From Candidatus Methylomirabilota bacterium (GTDB lineage Bacteria > Methylomirabilota > Methylomirabilia > Rokubacteriales > CSP1-6): a stretch of DNA of 37,784 nt. A program made the translations under genes and the position numbers. Below are positions 1 to 7,870 of this stretch, piece after piece. How positions within the stretch are numbered: position 1 is the first letter of the stretch; each line of letters begins with the position of its first letter. A model generated the notes under the pieces. That model had not been told where the DNA came from and did not search any database. It saw only the letters and a program-made list of their open reading frames with translations. The stretch spans positions 1 through 37,784 of the forward strand of contig DASYUQ010000146.1 in the NCBI GenBank assembly GCA_036001065.1. Direction: 5' to 3'.

Positions 1-379
1 GGTCCACGAGGTCCTCAAGCCCTACACCAACGTCACCAACGTCCACGGTCACACCCACCAGGTGCTCTATAACGAGATCGGGAAGATGCGCTCGATCGGC
101 ATGCTCGCCACCTCGTGGACGTGGCCCTACGCGCCGGAAGGCGTGCCCGTGCTGACCCGGTGCAAGGTGCGGGTCGATCCGGGCGACCACTTCGACGGAG
201 TGGGATGGTCCAGGCTCACCATGACCGCGGCCGGGAAGATGCAGAACGAGTATGTGATGTGGCGGAAAGACATCTTCGCCGAGGCACCGTGGGACTCCGG
301 GTGCGCCGACAACATGAACCAGATGCTGCAGCCGCGCATCGCGGACCGCGAGTGGCCATACTACGGCGCCTACAAGTGA
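1..379 (+). CDS. Metallophosphoesterase, C-terminal part (5' end outside window)
   Basis: Reading from base 2 there is an open frame to the TGA at 377-379. It contains NVHGHTHQ near residues 13-20; GHTH is the last metal-binding motif of calcineurin-like phosphoesterases. The following stretch (GMLATSWTWPYAPEG) is rich in Trp and Pro, and the protein ends soon after (WPYYGAYK), without the C-terminal domain of 5'-nucleotidases or SoxB. The upstream catalytic motifs are outside the window, so the substrate cannot be judged. It lies 38 bp before a secreted cytochrome c and a SoxYZ-like carrier on the same strand, so a periplasmic role linked to that pair is plausible. SoxB belongs to a related phosphoesterase family, but this tail does not look like SoxB. 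Family is fairly sure, function unknown. Confidence 0.7.
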   Translation, partial: VHEVLKPYTNVTNVHGHTHQVLYNEIGKMRSIGMLATSWTWPYAPEGVPVLTRCKVRVDPGDHFDGVGWSRLTMTAAGKMQNEYVMWRKDIFAEAPWDSGCADNMNQMLQPRIADREWPYYGAYK

Positions 380-417
380 CAACCGGCGGAGCTCACGCCC
401 ACGGAGGGGGGAGGGCG

Positions 418-879
418 ATGAAAGGGACTCGATACGTGCTGACGGCGCTGGGTGTGTTCCTCGGCCTGCTGATCATGCTCGCCGCCTCGGGAACGGACCG
501 GGCGTTGGCCCACAAGGAGAAGCACACGCCAGAGCAGCTCAAGGCCTTCGAAGACGAGTTCATGGAGCAGGTCAAGATCGGTGATCTGCTCTTCCACGGG
601 GATGGCGCCACCGAGAAGAAGCTCGGTGTCACCCTCTCCAAGACCGGGATGGCGTGCGCCATGTGCCATCCCTTCGGCTCGGACAACCATCCTCACGAGT
701 TCCCCAAGTTCCAGGAGCAGATCAACAAGTTCGCCACGCTGCGGGACATGATCAACTGGTGCATCGAGAAGCCGAACGAGGGGGTCAAGATCGATCCCGA
801 CGGGGACGCCATGAAGGCGCTGGAGACGTACATCATCTGGTCGAACAAGGGCTCCAAGCTCGACCCCGGCCGACACTGA
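418..879 (+). CDS. Secreted monoheme cytochrome c
   Basis: The protein has 153 residues. An N-terminal hydrophobic segment (residues 7-24) followed by small residues looks like a signal peptide or membrane anchor. One haem c motif, CAMCH, is at residues 80-84. A downstream NWCIEKP (Cys115) and a final helix (AMKALETYIIWSNKG) resemble the C-terminal haem domains of thiosulfate-dehydrogenase/SoxA-type cytochromes, where a helix of this kind closes over the haem. I chose the ATG at 418 because a purine-rich GGAGGGGGGAGGG lies just before it; in-frame codons further upstream overlap the previous gene. It is followed within 20 bp by the SoxYZ-like gene, so it is a likely electron acceptor for that carrier and could pass electrons to the cbb3 oxidase downstream. 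The exact partner is inferred. Confidence 0.8.
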   Translation: MKGTRYVLTALGVFLGLLIMLAASGTDRALAHKEKHTPEQLKAFEDEFMEQVKIGDLLFHGDGATEKKLGVTLSKTGMACAMCHPFGSDNHPHEFPKFQEQINKFATLRDMINWCIEKPNEGVKIDPDGDAMKALETYIIWSNKGSKLDPGRH

Positions 880-897
880 GGCTTGTCCGCGTCGGTG

Positions 898-1764
898 ATG
901 GATCGACACCAACCGGCTCCGCGGCCGCCGCGGCTGTCCAGGCGCAGCTTCCTGGGCGTCGTGCCAGCGGCCGTGGGGCTGGTCGTGGCGCGAGGGGTTC
1001 GCGACCTCGGGGGGCGCTCCGAACCGGCGCCCCTGCCCGCCGATGATCCCGATGCACTCTCGCCGTGCGAGCGTCTCCATCTGCCGAGGCTCAAGCTGCC
1101 GGCCTTCACCAGCAACGGCGCCAAGGTGCCGGTGGCTGTCGAGATGTCCCACCCGATGGATCCCGGCCACTATATCGCCAGCATCACCGTCGCGAACGGG
1201 CGTGATCCCGTACCCCTGAAGGGCGTGTTCCACTTCACGCCGCTGAACGGTCAGGTCTACCTCGCCTTCCAGATCCGGATGGATCAAGGTGCCTCCGAGG
1301 TCTGGGCGGCCGCCCAGTGCAGCCGCCATGCCCGTTGGCAGAGCACTCGGTCGATCACGATCCCCGAGGGCGCGGGGGGCTGCGCGGGGACCGCACCGCC
1401 GGGCCGACTGGGCCCCGACGAGATCGGCCCGCCAGCCATCCGGATACCGCAGTTGATCGCCGATGGCCGCATCACCCCGGACCAGACGATCGACGTCCAG
1501 ATCAAGACCACGCACCCGAGCCGAACGGGCCTGGTGTTCCGGGAGGGGAAGTTCGTCCAGGCCTCCAGTCCGCTCTACCTGAACCAGATGGACGTCTTCT
1601 ACCGAGACGAGCAGATCAGCCAGTTCACGATGACCTCCGCGCTGAGCGATAATCCCTTCATCGCGTTCAGGCTCCGCGCCCACGGTGAGGGTCTCCTGCG
1701 GGTCGTCCTCACCAACAACCGGGGTGAGAGGTTCGAGGCCGCGCATCCGATCCGCTTCTCGTAA
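898..1764 (+). CDS. SoxYZ-like fused sulfur carrier, Tat-exported
   Basis: The protein has 288 residues from the ATG at 898; an upstream in-frame TTG at 883 is possible. Residues 14-20 (SRRSFLG) followed by a hydrophobic stretch form a twin-arginine signal. Residues about 60-165 match a SoxY-type domain, including the SHPMDPGHYI strand and ending in GGCAG (160-164), the equivalent of the SoxY GGCGG arm whose cysteine carries the sulfur substrate. Residues about 180-288 match SoxZ (VQIKTTHPSRTG, DNPFIAFRLRA). In classical Sox systems SoxY and SoxZ are separate and the cysteine is at the SoxY C-terminus; here Cys162 sits between the two domains. Fused SoxYZ-like carriers are known near quinoprotein dehydrogenases and in partial Sox clusters. 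No soxB or soxCD is visible, although the upstream side is cut off. Confidence 0.85.
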   Translation: MDRHQPAPRPPRLSRRSFLGVVPAAVGLVVARGVRDLGGRSEPAPLPADDPDALSPCERLHLPRLKLPAFTSNGAKVPVAVEMSHPMDPGHYIASITVANGRDPVPLKGVFHFTPLNGQVYLAFQIRMDQGASEVWAAAQCSRHARWQSTRSITIPEGAGGCAGTAPPGRLGPDEIGPPAIRIPQLIADGRITPDQTIDVQIKTTHPSRTGLVFREGKFVQASSPLYLNQMDVFYRDEQISQFTMTSALSDNPFIAFRLRAHGEGLLRVVLTNNRGERFEAAHPIRFS

Positions 1765-1808
1765 TATAGCGACGGTCGCCGTCGCGACGCCCGGATAGGA
1801 GACCGAGA

Positions 1809-3200
1809 ATGGCCGGCACCGGACCGGTGCAGGAGGTGCCCATCCTGGACGCGCGGCGCCTGAACGACGACGTCATCGATCGGGAGTTGATCCGGAAGTG
1901 GCTCGCCTGGGGGTTCTTCTGGCTCCTGCTCTTCCCCACGGTGGGCGTCATCATGTCCACCAAGTTCAACTACCCCGAGTTTCTCGGCGACCATCCCTGG
2001 CTCACCTTCGGCCGCATCCGTCCGATCCACGTCAACGGCGTGATCTGGGGGGCCTTCTCCACCCTGTTCATCGGCCTCTGCCATTACATCGTCCCCCGCC
2101 TGGCGGGCGTCCGGCTCTGGAACGCGCGGTGGAGCCGGGGACTCCTGTGGGTCTGGAACCTGAATCTGGCCCTGGCCGTCATCCTCCTGGCCGGCGGCTG
2201 GAACCGGGGATGGGAGGCGGGCGAGTTCCCGCTCATCAACGTCATCGTCATCTTCTCGGCGGTCCTTGTCCTGACCATTCAGTTCTTCATGACGATCAAG
2301 CACCGCCGAGAGACGCCGATCTACGTGTCGCTCTGGTACCTGATCGCCGCCTTCATCTGGACCGACGTGAACCTCGTCCTCCTGATGGTCGGTCCCTACA
2401 ACATCCCGGGAATCAACAACGCGGCCTGGCACGGTCTGTTCATCCACTACGTGGTCGGGCTCTGGATCACTCCGGCCGGCTACGTTCTGATCTATTACTT
2501 CCTGCCCGCCAGCGTCCGGAACCCCATCTACAGCCACAAGCTCTCGCTCATCGGATTCTGGTCGCTCGCGTTCTTCTATCCATTCGTGGGCATTCACCAT
2601 TACCTCTACTCTCCGATCGCCGACTGGGCCGAGACGATCGCCATCATCTCCTCCATGATGTTGATCATTCCGGTGTGGACGGTGCTCCAGAACTTCTTCG
2701 GGACCATGATCGGCAAATGGCAGGAGTTCGGTCGGAACCTCCCCGCCAAGTTTCTGATCGTCGGCTCCATCATGTATCTCGTCGGGTGCTTTCAGGGCTC
2801 GCTGGAGGCGCTCCGCGCCCTCCAGCAGCCGACCCACTTCACGGACTTCGTGATTTCCCACTCGCACCTGACCGTCTTCGGCACGTTCGTCGTGTGGGCG
2901 ATCGCCGGCGCCATCTACGTGTGGCCGCGGATCACGGGCTCGGAGCTCTGGAGCTTCAAGCTCGCCAACTGGGGCTTCTGGTTGATCACGCTCGGCATCT
3001 CGGCCATGGGGCTCGTCCTCACCGCCCAGGGCCTCCAGCAGGGGTTCATGCTGATGGCCCAGAGCGATTTCATGGACACGGTCGCCGCGATCCGCCCCTA
3101 TTGGTGGGTTCGAACCTTCACCGGGATCTCCATGGACGTCGGCATGTCGCTGGTGGTGTACACCCTGATGAGGGGCTCGCTGGCCGGACGGTCGGCGTGA
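1809..3200 (+). CDS. ccoN: cbb3-type cytochrome c oxidase subunit I (CcoN-like)
   Basis: This is the catalytic membrane subunit that reduces O2 at a haem b3-CuB site and pumps protons. It has 463 residues and about 12 membrane segments. All expected ligands are visible: His74 (RPIHVNG) and His353 for haem b, His351 (ISHSHLT) for haem b3, and His213, His263 and His264 (GIHHY) for CuB. Tyr257, six residues before the His pair, fits the cross-linked tyrosine of cbb3 enzymes. Residue 217, four after His213, is Gly as in cbb3 oxidases and not the Glu found in NorB nitric oxide reductases, so an oxygen reductase is the better call. The sequence is divergent from proteobacterial CcoN. AGGAGA lies 7 bp before the ATG. 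The fused CcoO-CcoP gene follows after 16 bp. Confidence 0.9.
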   Translation: MAGTGPVQEVPILDARRLNDDVIDRELIRKWLAWGFFWLLLFPTVGVIMSTKFNYPEFLGDHPWLTFGRIRPIHVNGVIWGAFSTLFIGLCHYIVPRLAGVRLWNARWSRGLLWVWNLNLALAVILLAGGWNRGWEAGEFPLINVIVIFSAVLVLTIQFFMTIKHRRETPIYVSLWYLIAAFIWTDVNLVLLMVGPYNIPGINNAAWHGLFIHYVVGLWITPAGYVLIYYFLPASVRNPIYSHKLSLIGFWSLAFFYPFVGIHHYLYSPIADWAETIAIISSMMLIIPVWTVLQNFFGTMIGKWQEFGRNLPAKFLIVGSIMYLVGCFQGSLEALRALQQPTHFTDFVISHSHLTVFGTFVVWAIAGAIYVWPRITGSELWSFKLANWGFWLITLGISAMGLVLTAQGLQQGFMLMAQSDFMDTVAAIRPYWWVRTFTGISMDVGMSLVVYTLMRGSLAGRSA

Positions 3201-3216
3201 GGGGCGTCGGCGGGCC

Positions 3217-4872
3217 ATGAGATCGATCAAGTCCCTGGCGGTCGGGGCCGGCTTTTGCTTCGTGACGCTGGCGATGTTCGTTCAGGGCTTTCTCCCGGCC
3301 GTCCTGCCGGAGTCCCGCACGAAGCAGGTCAGCCGCGCGGTGCGAACGGATCTGGGCGACATCAAGTGGGTGCGGTACGAGTCGAGCGATTACACGTCGC
3401 TGGAGAAGCTCGGGCGCGCCGTGTATATCCGCGAGGGGTGCTGGTACTGCCACAGCCAATACGTGCGGCCGGTCGCCGGCGAGGAGTTGCGGTGGGGCCC
3501 GGTCTCCGAGGCCGGCGAGTACGCCTTCGACCTCCCCCACCTCTTTTCCACCCGCCGCATCGGGCCGGACCTGACGCGGGTGGGGCTCAAGTACGCCGAC
3601 GACTGGCACTACGCTCATCACTGGGATCCGCGACTGGTGGTGCCCGACTCCATCATGCCCAGCTTCAAGTGGCTCTTCGAACAAGCGCGCTTTCGGGTCC
3701 GCAAAGAGAACGAGGGGTTCGAGCTCGAAGCGACGCCGGTCCTCTTGCGGTACTTCACGCTGAAGAAGGACAAGCCCGTGCTGCTCTTCCCCAACGAGAC
3801 GGGGCTGACGTTCGTCCGCCCGCGCCCCGACGGCAGGTTCCCGGTCGACGGCACGCCGGTCCTCGACCTGACTCCCTTCGGTGACAAGCCCCCCGCCCTC
3901 GCGTCCGTCCTCCTGGTGGCCCCGACCAGGGAGCTGGTCGGGCTCGTGAGGTACGTCCAGAAGCTGGGCACGAACCGCGGAGCGTGGCGGGAGGTCTTCG
4001 AACCCCAGAACGTGGCGCTTTCCCTGATGGGCATTCCTCAGACCGAGGACCTCGTCGCCCATGGCAAGGAGGTCTTCGAGGAGCACTGTATCGGCTGCCA
4101 CGGGGTGAAGGGCGACGGCAACGGGCCCGCCGCCACCTTTCTCTTCCCCCGGCCGCGCGACTTCACGATCGGCGCCTTCAAGTTCCGCACCACGCCCTCG
4201 GGGTCGCTGCCGACCGACGGCGATCTCTTCCGCACGGTCACGCGCGGCGTCCGCTGGACGGCGATGCCGACGTGGCATGAGATCCCGGATAAAGACCGCC
4301 TGGCGGTCATCACCTACATCAAGACCTTCTCCCCGCGGTGGAAGGAGGACAAGCCGGAGCCGGCGCTCGTGCTCCCGCCGCCGCCGGCGGCCACGCCGGA
4401 GTTGCTGGCCCGGGGAAAGCAACTCTATGTGAAGGCCAAGTGCTGGGAGTGCCACGGCGATGCCGGGAAGGGCGACGGGCCGTCGGCCGATCAGCTCAAG
4501 GATGATCTCAAGTTCCCGATCCGCCCCGCCGACTTCACCAAGGGACAGTTCAAAGGCGGCTCCCAGGTCACGGACATCTACCGCACCATGACGCTCGGAC
4601 TGGACGGCACCCCCATGCCCTCATTCGCCGACTCCATGAATGACGAGGAGCGCTGGGCCATCTCGTACTTTGTGCTTTCGTTCTCGGCCTGGGCCGACCC
4701 GCTGACGGGCCAGAAACTCAAGCTGTCCCCCCAGGCCCAAGCGGCGCTCAACTCGGCCGACGTCCGCGCTCACCATCCCCGGCTGGCCTTCGACCCCCAG
4801 CGCGAGTCGTCCGGCCTGGCTCGGGTCACTGGCGGCAAACGTCGCGTCTACTACCCGGGAATCCCGGAATAG
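3217..4872 (+). CDS. ccoO: Fused CcoO-CcoP triheme cytochrome c subunit of cbb3 oxidase
   Basis: The protein has 551 residues. An N-terminal membrane anchor (about residues 8-30) precedes a CcoO domain (about 40-160) with haem motif CWYCH at 75-79, followed by the family-typical HSQYVRP, RRIGPDL and the Met region IMPSFKW. After a linker come two class I cytochrome c domains with CIGCH at 291-295 and CWECH at 409-413, each followed by KGDG- or GKGDG-type loops, as in diheme CcoP/FixP. In classical operons CcoO (one haem) and CcoP (two haems plus a membrane helix) are separate chains. Here the soluble part of CcoP appears to be fused to CcoO, and a separate small protein downstream supplies a FixP-N-like helix. 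Role: electron entry from soluble cytochromes to CcoN. Confidence 0.88.
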   Translation: MRSIKSLAVGAGFCFVTLAMFVQGFLPAVLPESRTKQVSRAVRTDLGDIKWVRYESSDYTSLEKLGRAVYIREGCWYCHSQYVRPVAGEELRWGPVSEAGEYAFDLPHLFSTRRIGPDLTRVGLKYADDWHYAHHWDPRLVVPDSIMPSFKWLFEQARFRVRKENEGFELEATPVLLRYFTLKKDKPVLLFPNETGLTFVRPRPDGRFPVDGTPVLDLTPFGDKPPALASVLLVAPTRELVGLVRYVQKLGTNRGAWREVFEPQNVALSLMGIPQTEDLVAHGKEVFEEHCIGCHGVKGDGNGPAATFLFPRPRDFTIGAFKFRTTPSGSLPTDGDLFRTVTRGVRWTAMPTWHEIPDKDRLAVITYIKTFSPRWKEDKPEPALVLPPPPAATPELLARGKQLYVKAKCWECHGDAGKGDGPSADQLKDDLKFPIRPADFTKGQFKGGSQVTDIYRTMTLGLDGTPMPSFADSMNDEERWAISYFVLSFSAWADPLTGQKLKLSPQAQAALNSADVRAHHPRLAFDPQRESSGLARVTGGKRRVYYPGIPE

Positions 4873-4884
4873 GGAGATCACCCG

Positions 4885-5055
4885 ATGCTCGAGCATCTGA
4901 CCCTGGGCGAGTTCGTCGTCGCCCTGCTCATGGGCCTGGCCGCCATCAGCGCCTTCATCTGGGGGGTGACGAGCGGGGCGTTCCGTGACGTTGAGGCGAT
5001 CAAGTACCAGGTGCTCCGAGTGGAGGACGACATCGATGAGCGACAGCCCTCCTGA
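4885..5055 (+). CDS. ccoS: CcoS-like cbb3 oxidase assembly protein
   Basis: This 56-residue protein has one membrane helix (about residues 8-32) followed by the pattern W-x-V-x-SG-x-F-x-D-x-E (WGVTSGAFRDVE) and an acidic tail containing EDD. CcoS proteins have the same layout: a single helix, then W-A-V-x-SGQFDDLE and an LLDDD-type end. CcoS is needed for cofactor insertion into cbb3 oxidase, with copper and haem being the implied cargo. The gene lies 12 bp after the CcoO-CcoP fusion and its end overlaps the next start by 20 bp. The ATG has GGGAGATCA just upstream. Confidence 0.7.
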   Translation: MLEHLTLGEFVVALLMGLAAISAFIWGVTSGAFRDVEAIKYQVLRVEDDIDERQPS

Positions 5056-5230
5056 GCATCACCCACGGTACGGCGCCGTGGAGGAATACGCCCGCGGAGA
5101 GATCCGCGCATATCACGGCATCGTGAACAAATGGTTGCTGGTGGTCTACGCCGCGCTCGCCGTGTGGGCCATCTACTACCTTTTCAAGTACTGGGGCGGG
5201 CTCGGGCCCGGCCTGGCCACGGGTCAGTAG
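5036..5230 (+). CDS. Small membrane protein resembling the FixP/CcoP N-terminal anchor
   Basis: The protein has 64 residues. A charged N-terminus (YGAVEEYARGEIRAYHGIVNKW) precedes one hydrophobic helix (about residues 33-48), and the chain ends soon after with YWGGLGPG. The N-terminal domain of CcoP/FixP similarly has a short amphipathic region, then I-x-N-x-x-x-x-WW-L, one helix and a Y-x-G end. Because the haem domains of CcoP are fused to CcoO in this operon, this gene may be the leftover anchor encoded separately; a CcoQ-like role is the alternative. It starts inside the end of the ccoS-like gene, so translation is probably coupled. No haem motif is present. Confidence 0.6.
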   Translation: MSDSPPEHHPRYGAVEEYARGEIRAYHGIVNKWLLVVYAALAVWAIYYLFKYWGGLGPGLATGQ

Positions 5231-5240
5231 GACCCGGACC

Positions 5241-5351
5241 ATGAGCGCCGAGCGCATCCTGATCCCCCTGGCGATTCTCAATTTGGCGATCCTGGCGTTC
5301 GAGATCCTCTTCAACGCGCTGTCGGGCCTGGTATCGCTGTGGGAGTGGTGA
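5241..5351 (+). CDS. 36-residue membrane peptide in the oxidase operon
   Basis: An ATG at 5241 opens a 36-codon frame (MSAERILIPLAILN...WEW) that is almost one hydrophobic helix. It lies 10 bp after the anchor gene and 6 bp before another tiny frame, all on the same strand. cbb3 oxidases are known to have one-helix accessory subunits such as CcoQ, CcoH and CcoM, so a small structural subunit is possible. I recognise no specific family. Tight packing and the hydrophobic pattern are the only evidence that it is real. Confidence 0.45.
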   Translation: MSAERILIPLAILNLAILAFEILFNALSGLVSLWEW

Positions 5352-5357
5352 GAGCCC

Positions 5358-5450
5358 ATGAGCGCTATCGAAAAGCTCGCGTTCGGCCTCTTCCTGGTGG
5401 GGACCATCGCCTTGTTCGTGTGGGTCCCGACCCTGGCACTCCGCCGCTGA
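5358..5450 (+). CDS. 30-residue membrane peptide in the oxidase operon
   Basis: An ATG at 5358 opens a 30-codon frame (MSAIEKLAFGLFL...LALRR) with one predicted helix and a positively charged end. It starts with MSA like the preceding small gene and follows it by 6 bp. It could be a second one-helix subunit or assembly peptide of the cbb3 oxidase. No family is recognised, and a frame this short could arise by chance. Confidence 0.4.
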   Translation: MSAIEKLAFGLFLVGTIALFVWVPTLALRR

Positions 5451-5511
5451 CGAGCGACTTCGCCGTGCGCCAGCGGCGGCGGGCTCGGCGCTCCCCGGAT
5501 CGGAAAAGCTG

Positions 5512-6384
5512 ATGGCCGGGTCCTGGGCCTTCACCGGGACGCACCGGCCGGGAATCTCGATTCTGCTCCTGCTCCTGGGGACCGCCTACGCCACCGGTTG
5601 GTGGCGCCTCTGGCGGCGGGCTCGGCGACTGGTCCCGTGGTGGCGACCCGCGCTGACCCTGGCCGGCCTCGGGAGCCTTGCCCTGGCGCTCCTCTCCCCC
5701 CTCGACGCTCTCGCGCATCGCCTTTTCGTCGCCCATATGGTTCAGCACGTGCTCCTCGTCGCCGTCGCGGCGCCGGCCCTCCTCCTCGCCGACCCGCTGG
5801 CAGCTCTCCTGTGGGCCCTGCCGGCCGGAGCGCGCGTCCGGGCCGGACGCCTCCTCGTACGCGGCGCGCCCCTGCGGAGGATCTGGTGGGCCGTGACCCG
5901 CGCGCCCGTCGCCTGGCTCGGCTACGCCCTGGTCCTGTGGCTCTGGCACCTGCCGCCGGCGTACGACGCGGCCCTGGAGGATCGCCTCCTCCACGATCTC
6001 GAGCATCTCGCCTTCTTCGCGAGCGCCGTCCTGTTCTGGTGGCCCGTGATCAACCCCGCGCCGCATCTCGGGCGCGCGCTCCATCCGGGCTCACGCGTCG
6101 TGTATCTCGTGCTGGGCGCGCTTCAGAGCGCGGCGCTCGGGCTCCTGCTGGCAGCGAGCCCGATCGTCCTCTATTCGTCCTACGCGGCGCCGCCCGAGCC
6201 CGGGACGCTCAATCCCCTGGACGACCAAGCGCTGGGTGGCGTGGTCATGTGGGGGTTCAGTGGCGCGGTCGACATGCTGGCGGTGCTCCTTCTGCTCTAC
6301 AAGTTCTTCACCATGGACGATCATGAACACCTGGCCAAGACCGAGCGGCGGGGTCGCCGGCGCGACGTCGCGCCGTCGCCTTGA
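5512..6384 (+). CDS. CtaG-type (caa3_CtaG) cytochrome c oxidase assembly protein
   Basis: This 290-residue membrane protein has about seven helices. Typical features of the caa3_CtaG family are visible: the SPLDALAHRLFVAHMVQH segment with several His residues (about 63-80), a later WHLPPAYDAAL and HDLEHLAFF, and a final helix with GFSGAVDMLAVLLLLY. Members of this family help assemble haem-copper oxidases in Bacillus and actinobacteria, probably through copper delivery. The position between the cbb3 operon and the ccm genes fits such a job. This CtaG is unrelated to the proteobacterial Cox11 protein that shares the name. The start at 5512 is supported by the family N-terminus. Confidence 0.85.
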   Translation: MAGSWAFTGTHRPGISILLLLLGTAYATGWWRLWRRARRLVPWWRPALTLAGLGSLALALLSPLDALAHRLFVAHMVQHVLLVAVAAPALLLADPLAALLWALPAGARVRAGRLLVRGAPLRRIWWAVTRAPVAWLGYALVLWLWHLPPAYDAALEDRLLHDLEHLAFFASAVLFWWPVINPAPHLGRALHPGSRVVYLVLGALQSAALGLLLAASPIVLYSSYAAPPEPGTLNPLDDQALGGVVMWGFSGAVDMLAVLLLLYKFFTMDDHEHLAKTERRGRRRDVAPSP

Positions 6385-6423
6385 CCGGCCCCCGGCCCTA
6401 CGGCAGAATTGACCGGTTGACGT

Positions 6424-7143
6424 ATGACTGCTGATCCGCCCATTCAAGCGATCGGTGTCCGCAAGGCGTTCGGCGGCCACCTCGTGCTGGACGACGTGAG
6501 CCTCGACGTCCGTCCCGGAGAGGCCGTCGCGCTCCTGGGCCCCAACGGCGCGGGCAAGACCACGCTGCTCCGCATCCTGGCCACGCTCCTGCGACCCTCG
6601 CGCGGCAGGGCCCGCGTGGCCGGCTACGATTGTCTGCGTCAGGCCGAGAGCGTCCGCGCCCGCGTGGGGGTGCTGGCCCACGGCGCCTGGGTCTACGAGG
6701 ACCTGAGCGCGCTGGAGAACCTGAAATTCTGGGCGACGCTGGGCGGGCTGCCCAACAGCCCCGAGGCGCTGAACGGCGCGCTGGCGGCCGTGGAGCTGGA
6801 CCGCGTCGCCGACGAGCGCGTGCGGACGTTCTCCCTCGGCATGAAGCGCCGGCTTGCACTGGCGCGCCTCGTCCTCGCCCGCCCGCCGGTCCTGCTGCTC
6901 GACGAGCCCTTCGCGGGGATCGACCAGCGCGCCGGCAAGTGGCTCGACGCGCACCTCGGAGCGTTCAAGGCGGCCGGCGGCGCCATCCTCATGACCACGC
7001 ACAGCTTCGGGCGCGGGCTGGGCGTGGCCGACCGGATCGCCATCCTAGCCGGGGGGCGCGTCGTCCTCGATACCCCCCTGGCCGCCCTCACGCCGGACGA
7101 CGTGCGGCGGCTCTACGATCTGCACGCGGAGGACGGGGCGTGA
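6424..7143 (+). CDS. ccmA: CcmA, ATP-binding subunit of the haem-handling ABC transporter
   Basis: This 239-residue ABC ATPase has Walker A GPNGAGKTT (about residues 39-47), signature FSLGMKRR (about 138-145) and Walker B VLLLDEPFAGID (about 157-168). Overlap with ccmB makes CcmA the natural call. In System I, CcmAB with CcmC and CcmD drives release of haem-loaded CcmE. The gene ends in a GTGA overlap with ccmB. Confidence 0.92.
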   Translation: MTADPPIQAIGVRKAFGGHLVLDDVSLDVRPGEAVALLGPNGAGKTTLLRILATLLRPSRGRARVAGYDCLRQAESVRARVGVLAHGAWVYEDLSALENLKFWATLGGLPNSPEALNGALAAVELDRVADERVRTFSLGMKRRLALARLVLARPPVLLLDEPFAGIDQRAGKWLDAHLGAFKAAGGAILMTTHSFGRGLGVADRIAILAGGRVVLDTPLAALTPDDVRRLYDLHAEDGA

Positions 7144-7817
7144 TCTACGCGCGCCGCGCCTGGATCGTGCTGTGGAAGGACCTCCTCAGCGAGCGGCGCT
7201 CCAAGGAGACGCTGAACGCGCTCTTCTTCTTCGCGCTGCTGCTCCTGTTCCTCTTCCAGTTCGCGCTGGGCGCCGACCGCGAGCGACTGGTGGCCGCGCT
7301 GCCGGGCCTCCTCTGGCTGGGCTTCATCCTGAGCGGGCTCGTCGGGCTCGGCCGGGCGTTCCTGGCCGAGCGCGAGAACGACTGCTGGGAGGGCCTGCTG
7401 CTGGCGCCCGGCGACAAGTCGGCGATCTATCTCGGCAAGGTCGCCGGCAATCTGCTGCTGATGCTGCTGGTCGCGGCGATCCTGCTCGTCCTCTTCGCCG
7501 TCTTCTTCAACCTCGACCTCGGCGCTCATCTCCTGCCCCTGGCCCCCGTCATCGGCCTGGGCACGATCGGCTTCGCCGCCGTCGGCACGCTCTTCGGCGC
7601 CATGACGGCCCACGTGCGCGCCCGCGAGCTGCTCTTCCCCGTCCTGCTGCTACCGGTGCAGGTGCCCGTGCTGCTGGGCGCGGTGAAGGCGACCGAGGCC
7701 GTGCTGCTGGGCGAGCCGCTGGCCGCCGTCGGACACTGGCTGGGGCTGCTCGCCGCCGCCGACGTGATCTACCTCACCGCGGGCATCCTGACCTTCGACG
7801 CCGTCCTGGAAGCATGA
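7140..7817 (+). CDS. ccmB: CcmB, haem exporter permease subunit
   Basis: The GTG start at 7140 overlaps the ccmA stop (GTGA). The protein has 225 residues and six predicted helices. The N-terminal KDLLSERRSKETLNALFFF and the AERENDCWEGLLLAPGDKSAIYLGK segment are typical of CcmB, the membrane partner of CcmA. The gene is followed by 148 bp holding a palindromic repeat before ccmC, an unusually long gap in this otherwise overlapping operon. Confidence 0.92.
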   Translation: MIYARRAWIVLWKDLLSERRSKETLNALFFFALLLLFLFQFALGADRERLVAALPGLLWLGFILSGLVGLGRAFLAERENDCWEGLLLAPGDKSAIYLGKVAGNLLLMLLVAAILLVLFAVFFNLDLGAHLLPLAPVIGLGTIGFAAVGTLFGAMTAHVRARELLFPVLLLPVQVPVLLGAVKATEAVLLGEPLAAVGHWLGLLAAADVIYLTAGILTFDAVLEA

Positions 7818-7870
7818 GCGGACCTGTCTCTACCCAAAAGTGGTATCGCGTCCCGAGCGTGCTCGTTCGA

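Noticed and set aside
1-379. SoxB as identity of the first gene
   Set aside because: GHTH is shared by many phosphoesterases, but the tail after it is short and lacks the SoxB/5'-nucleotidase C-terminal domain.
1809-3200. Nitric oxide reductase NorB as an alternative to CcoN
   Set aside because: The position four residues after the first CuB His is Gly and not Glu, Tyr257 fits the cbb3 cross-link Tyr, and the neighbour is CcoO-like and not NorC.
1599-3230. A 543-codon open frame on the - strand opposite ccoN
   Set aside because: The + strand encodes an oxidase subunit with all six His ligands; the antisense translation is Asp/Arg/Glu/His-rich and has no domain.
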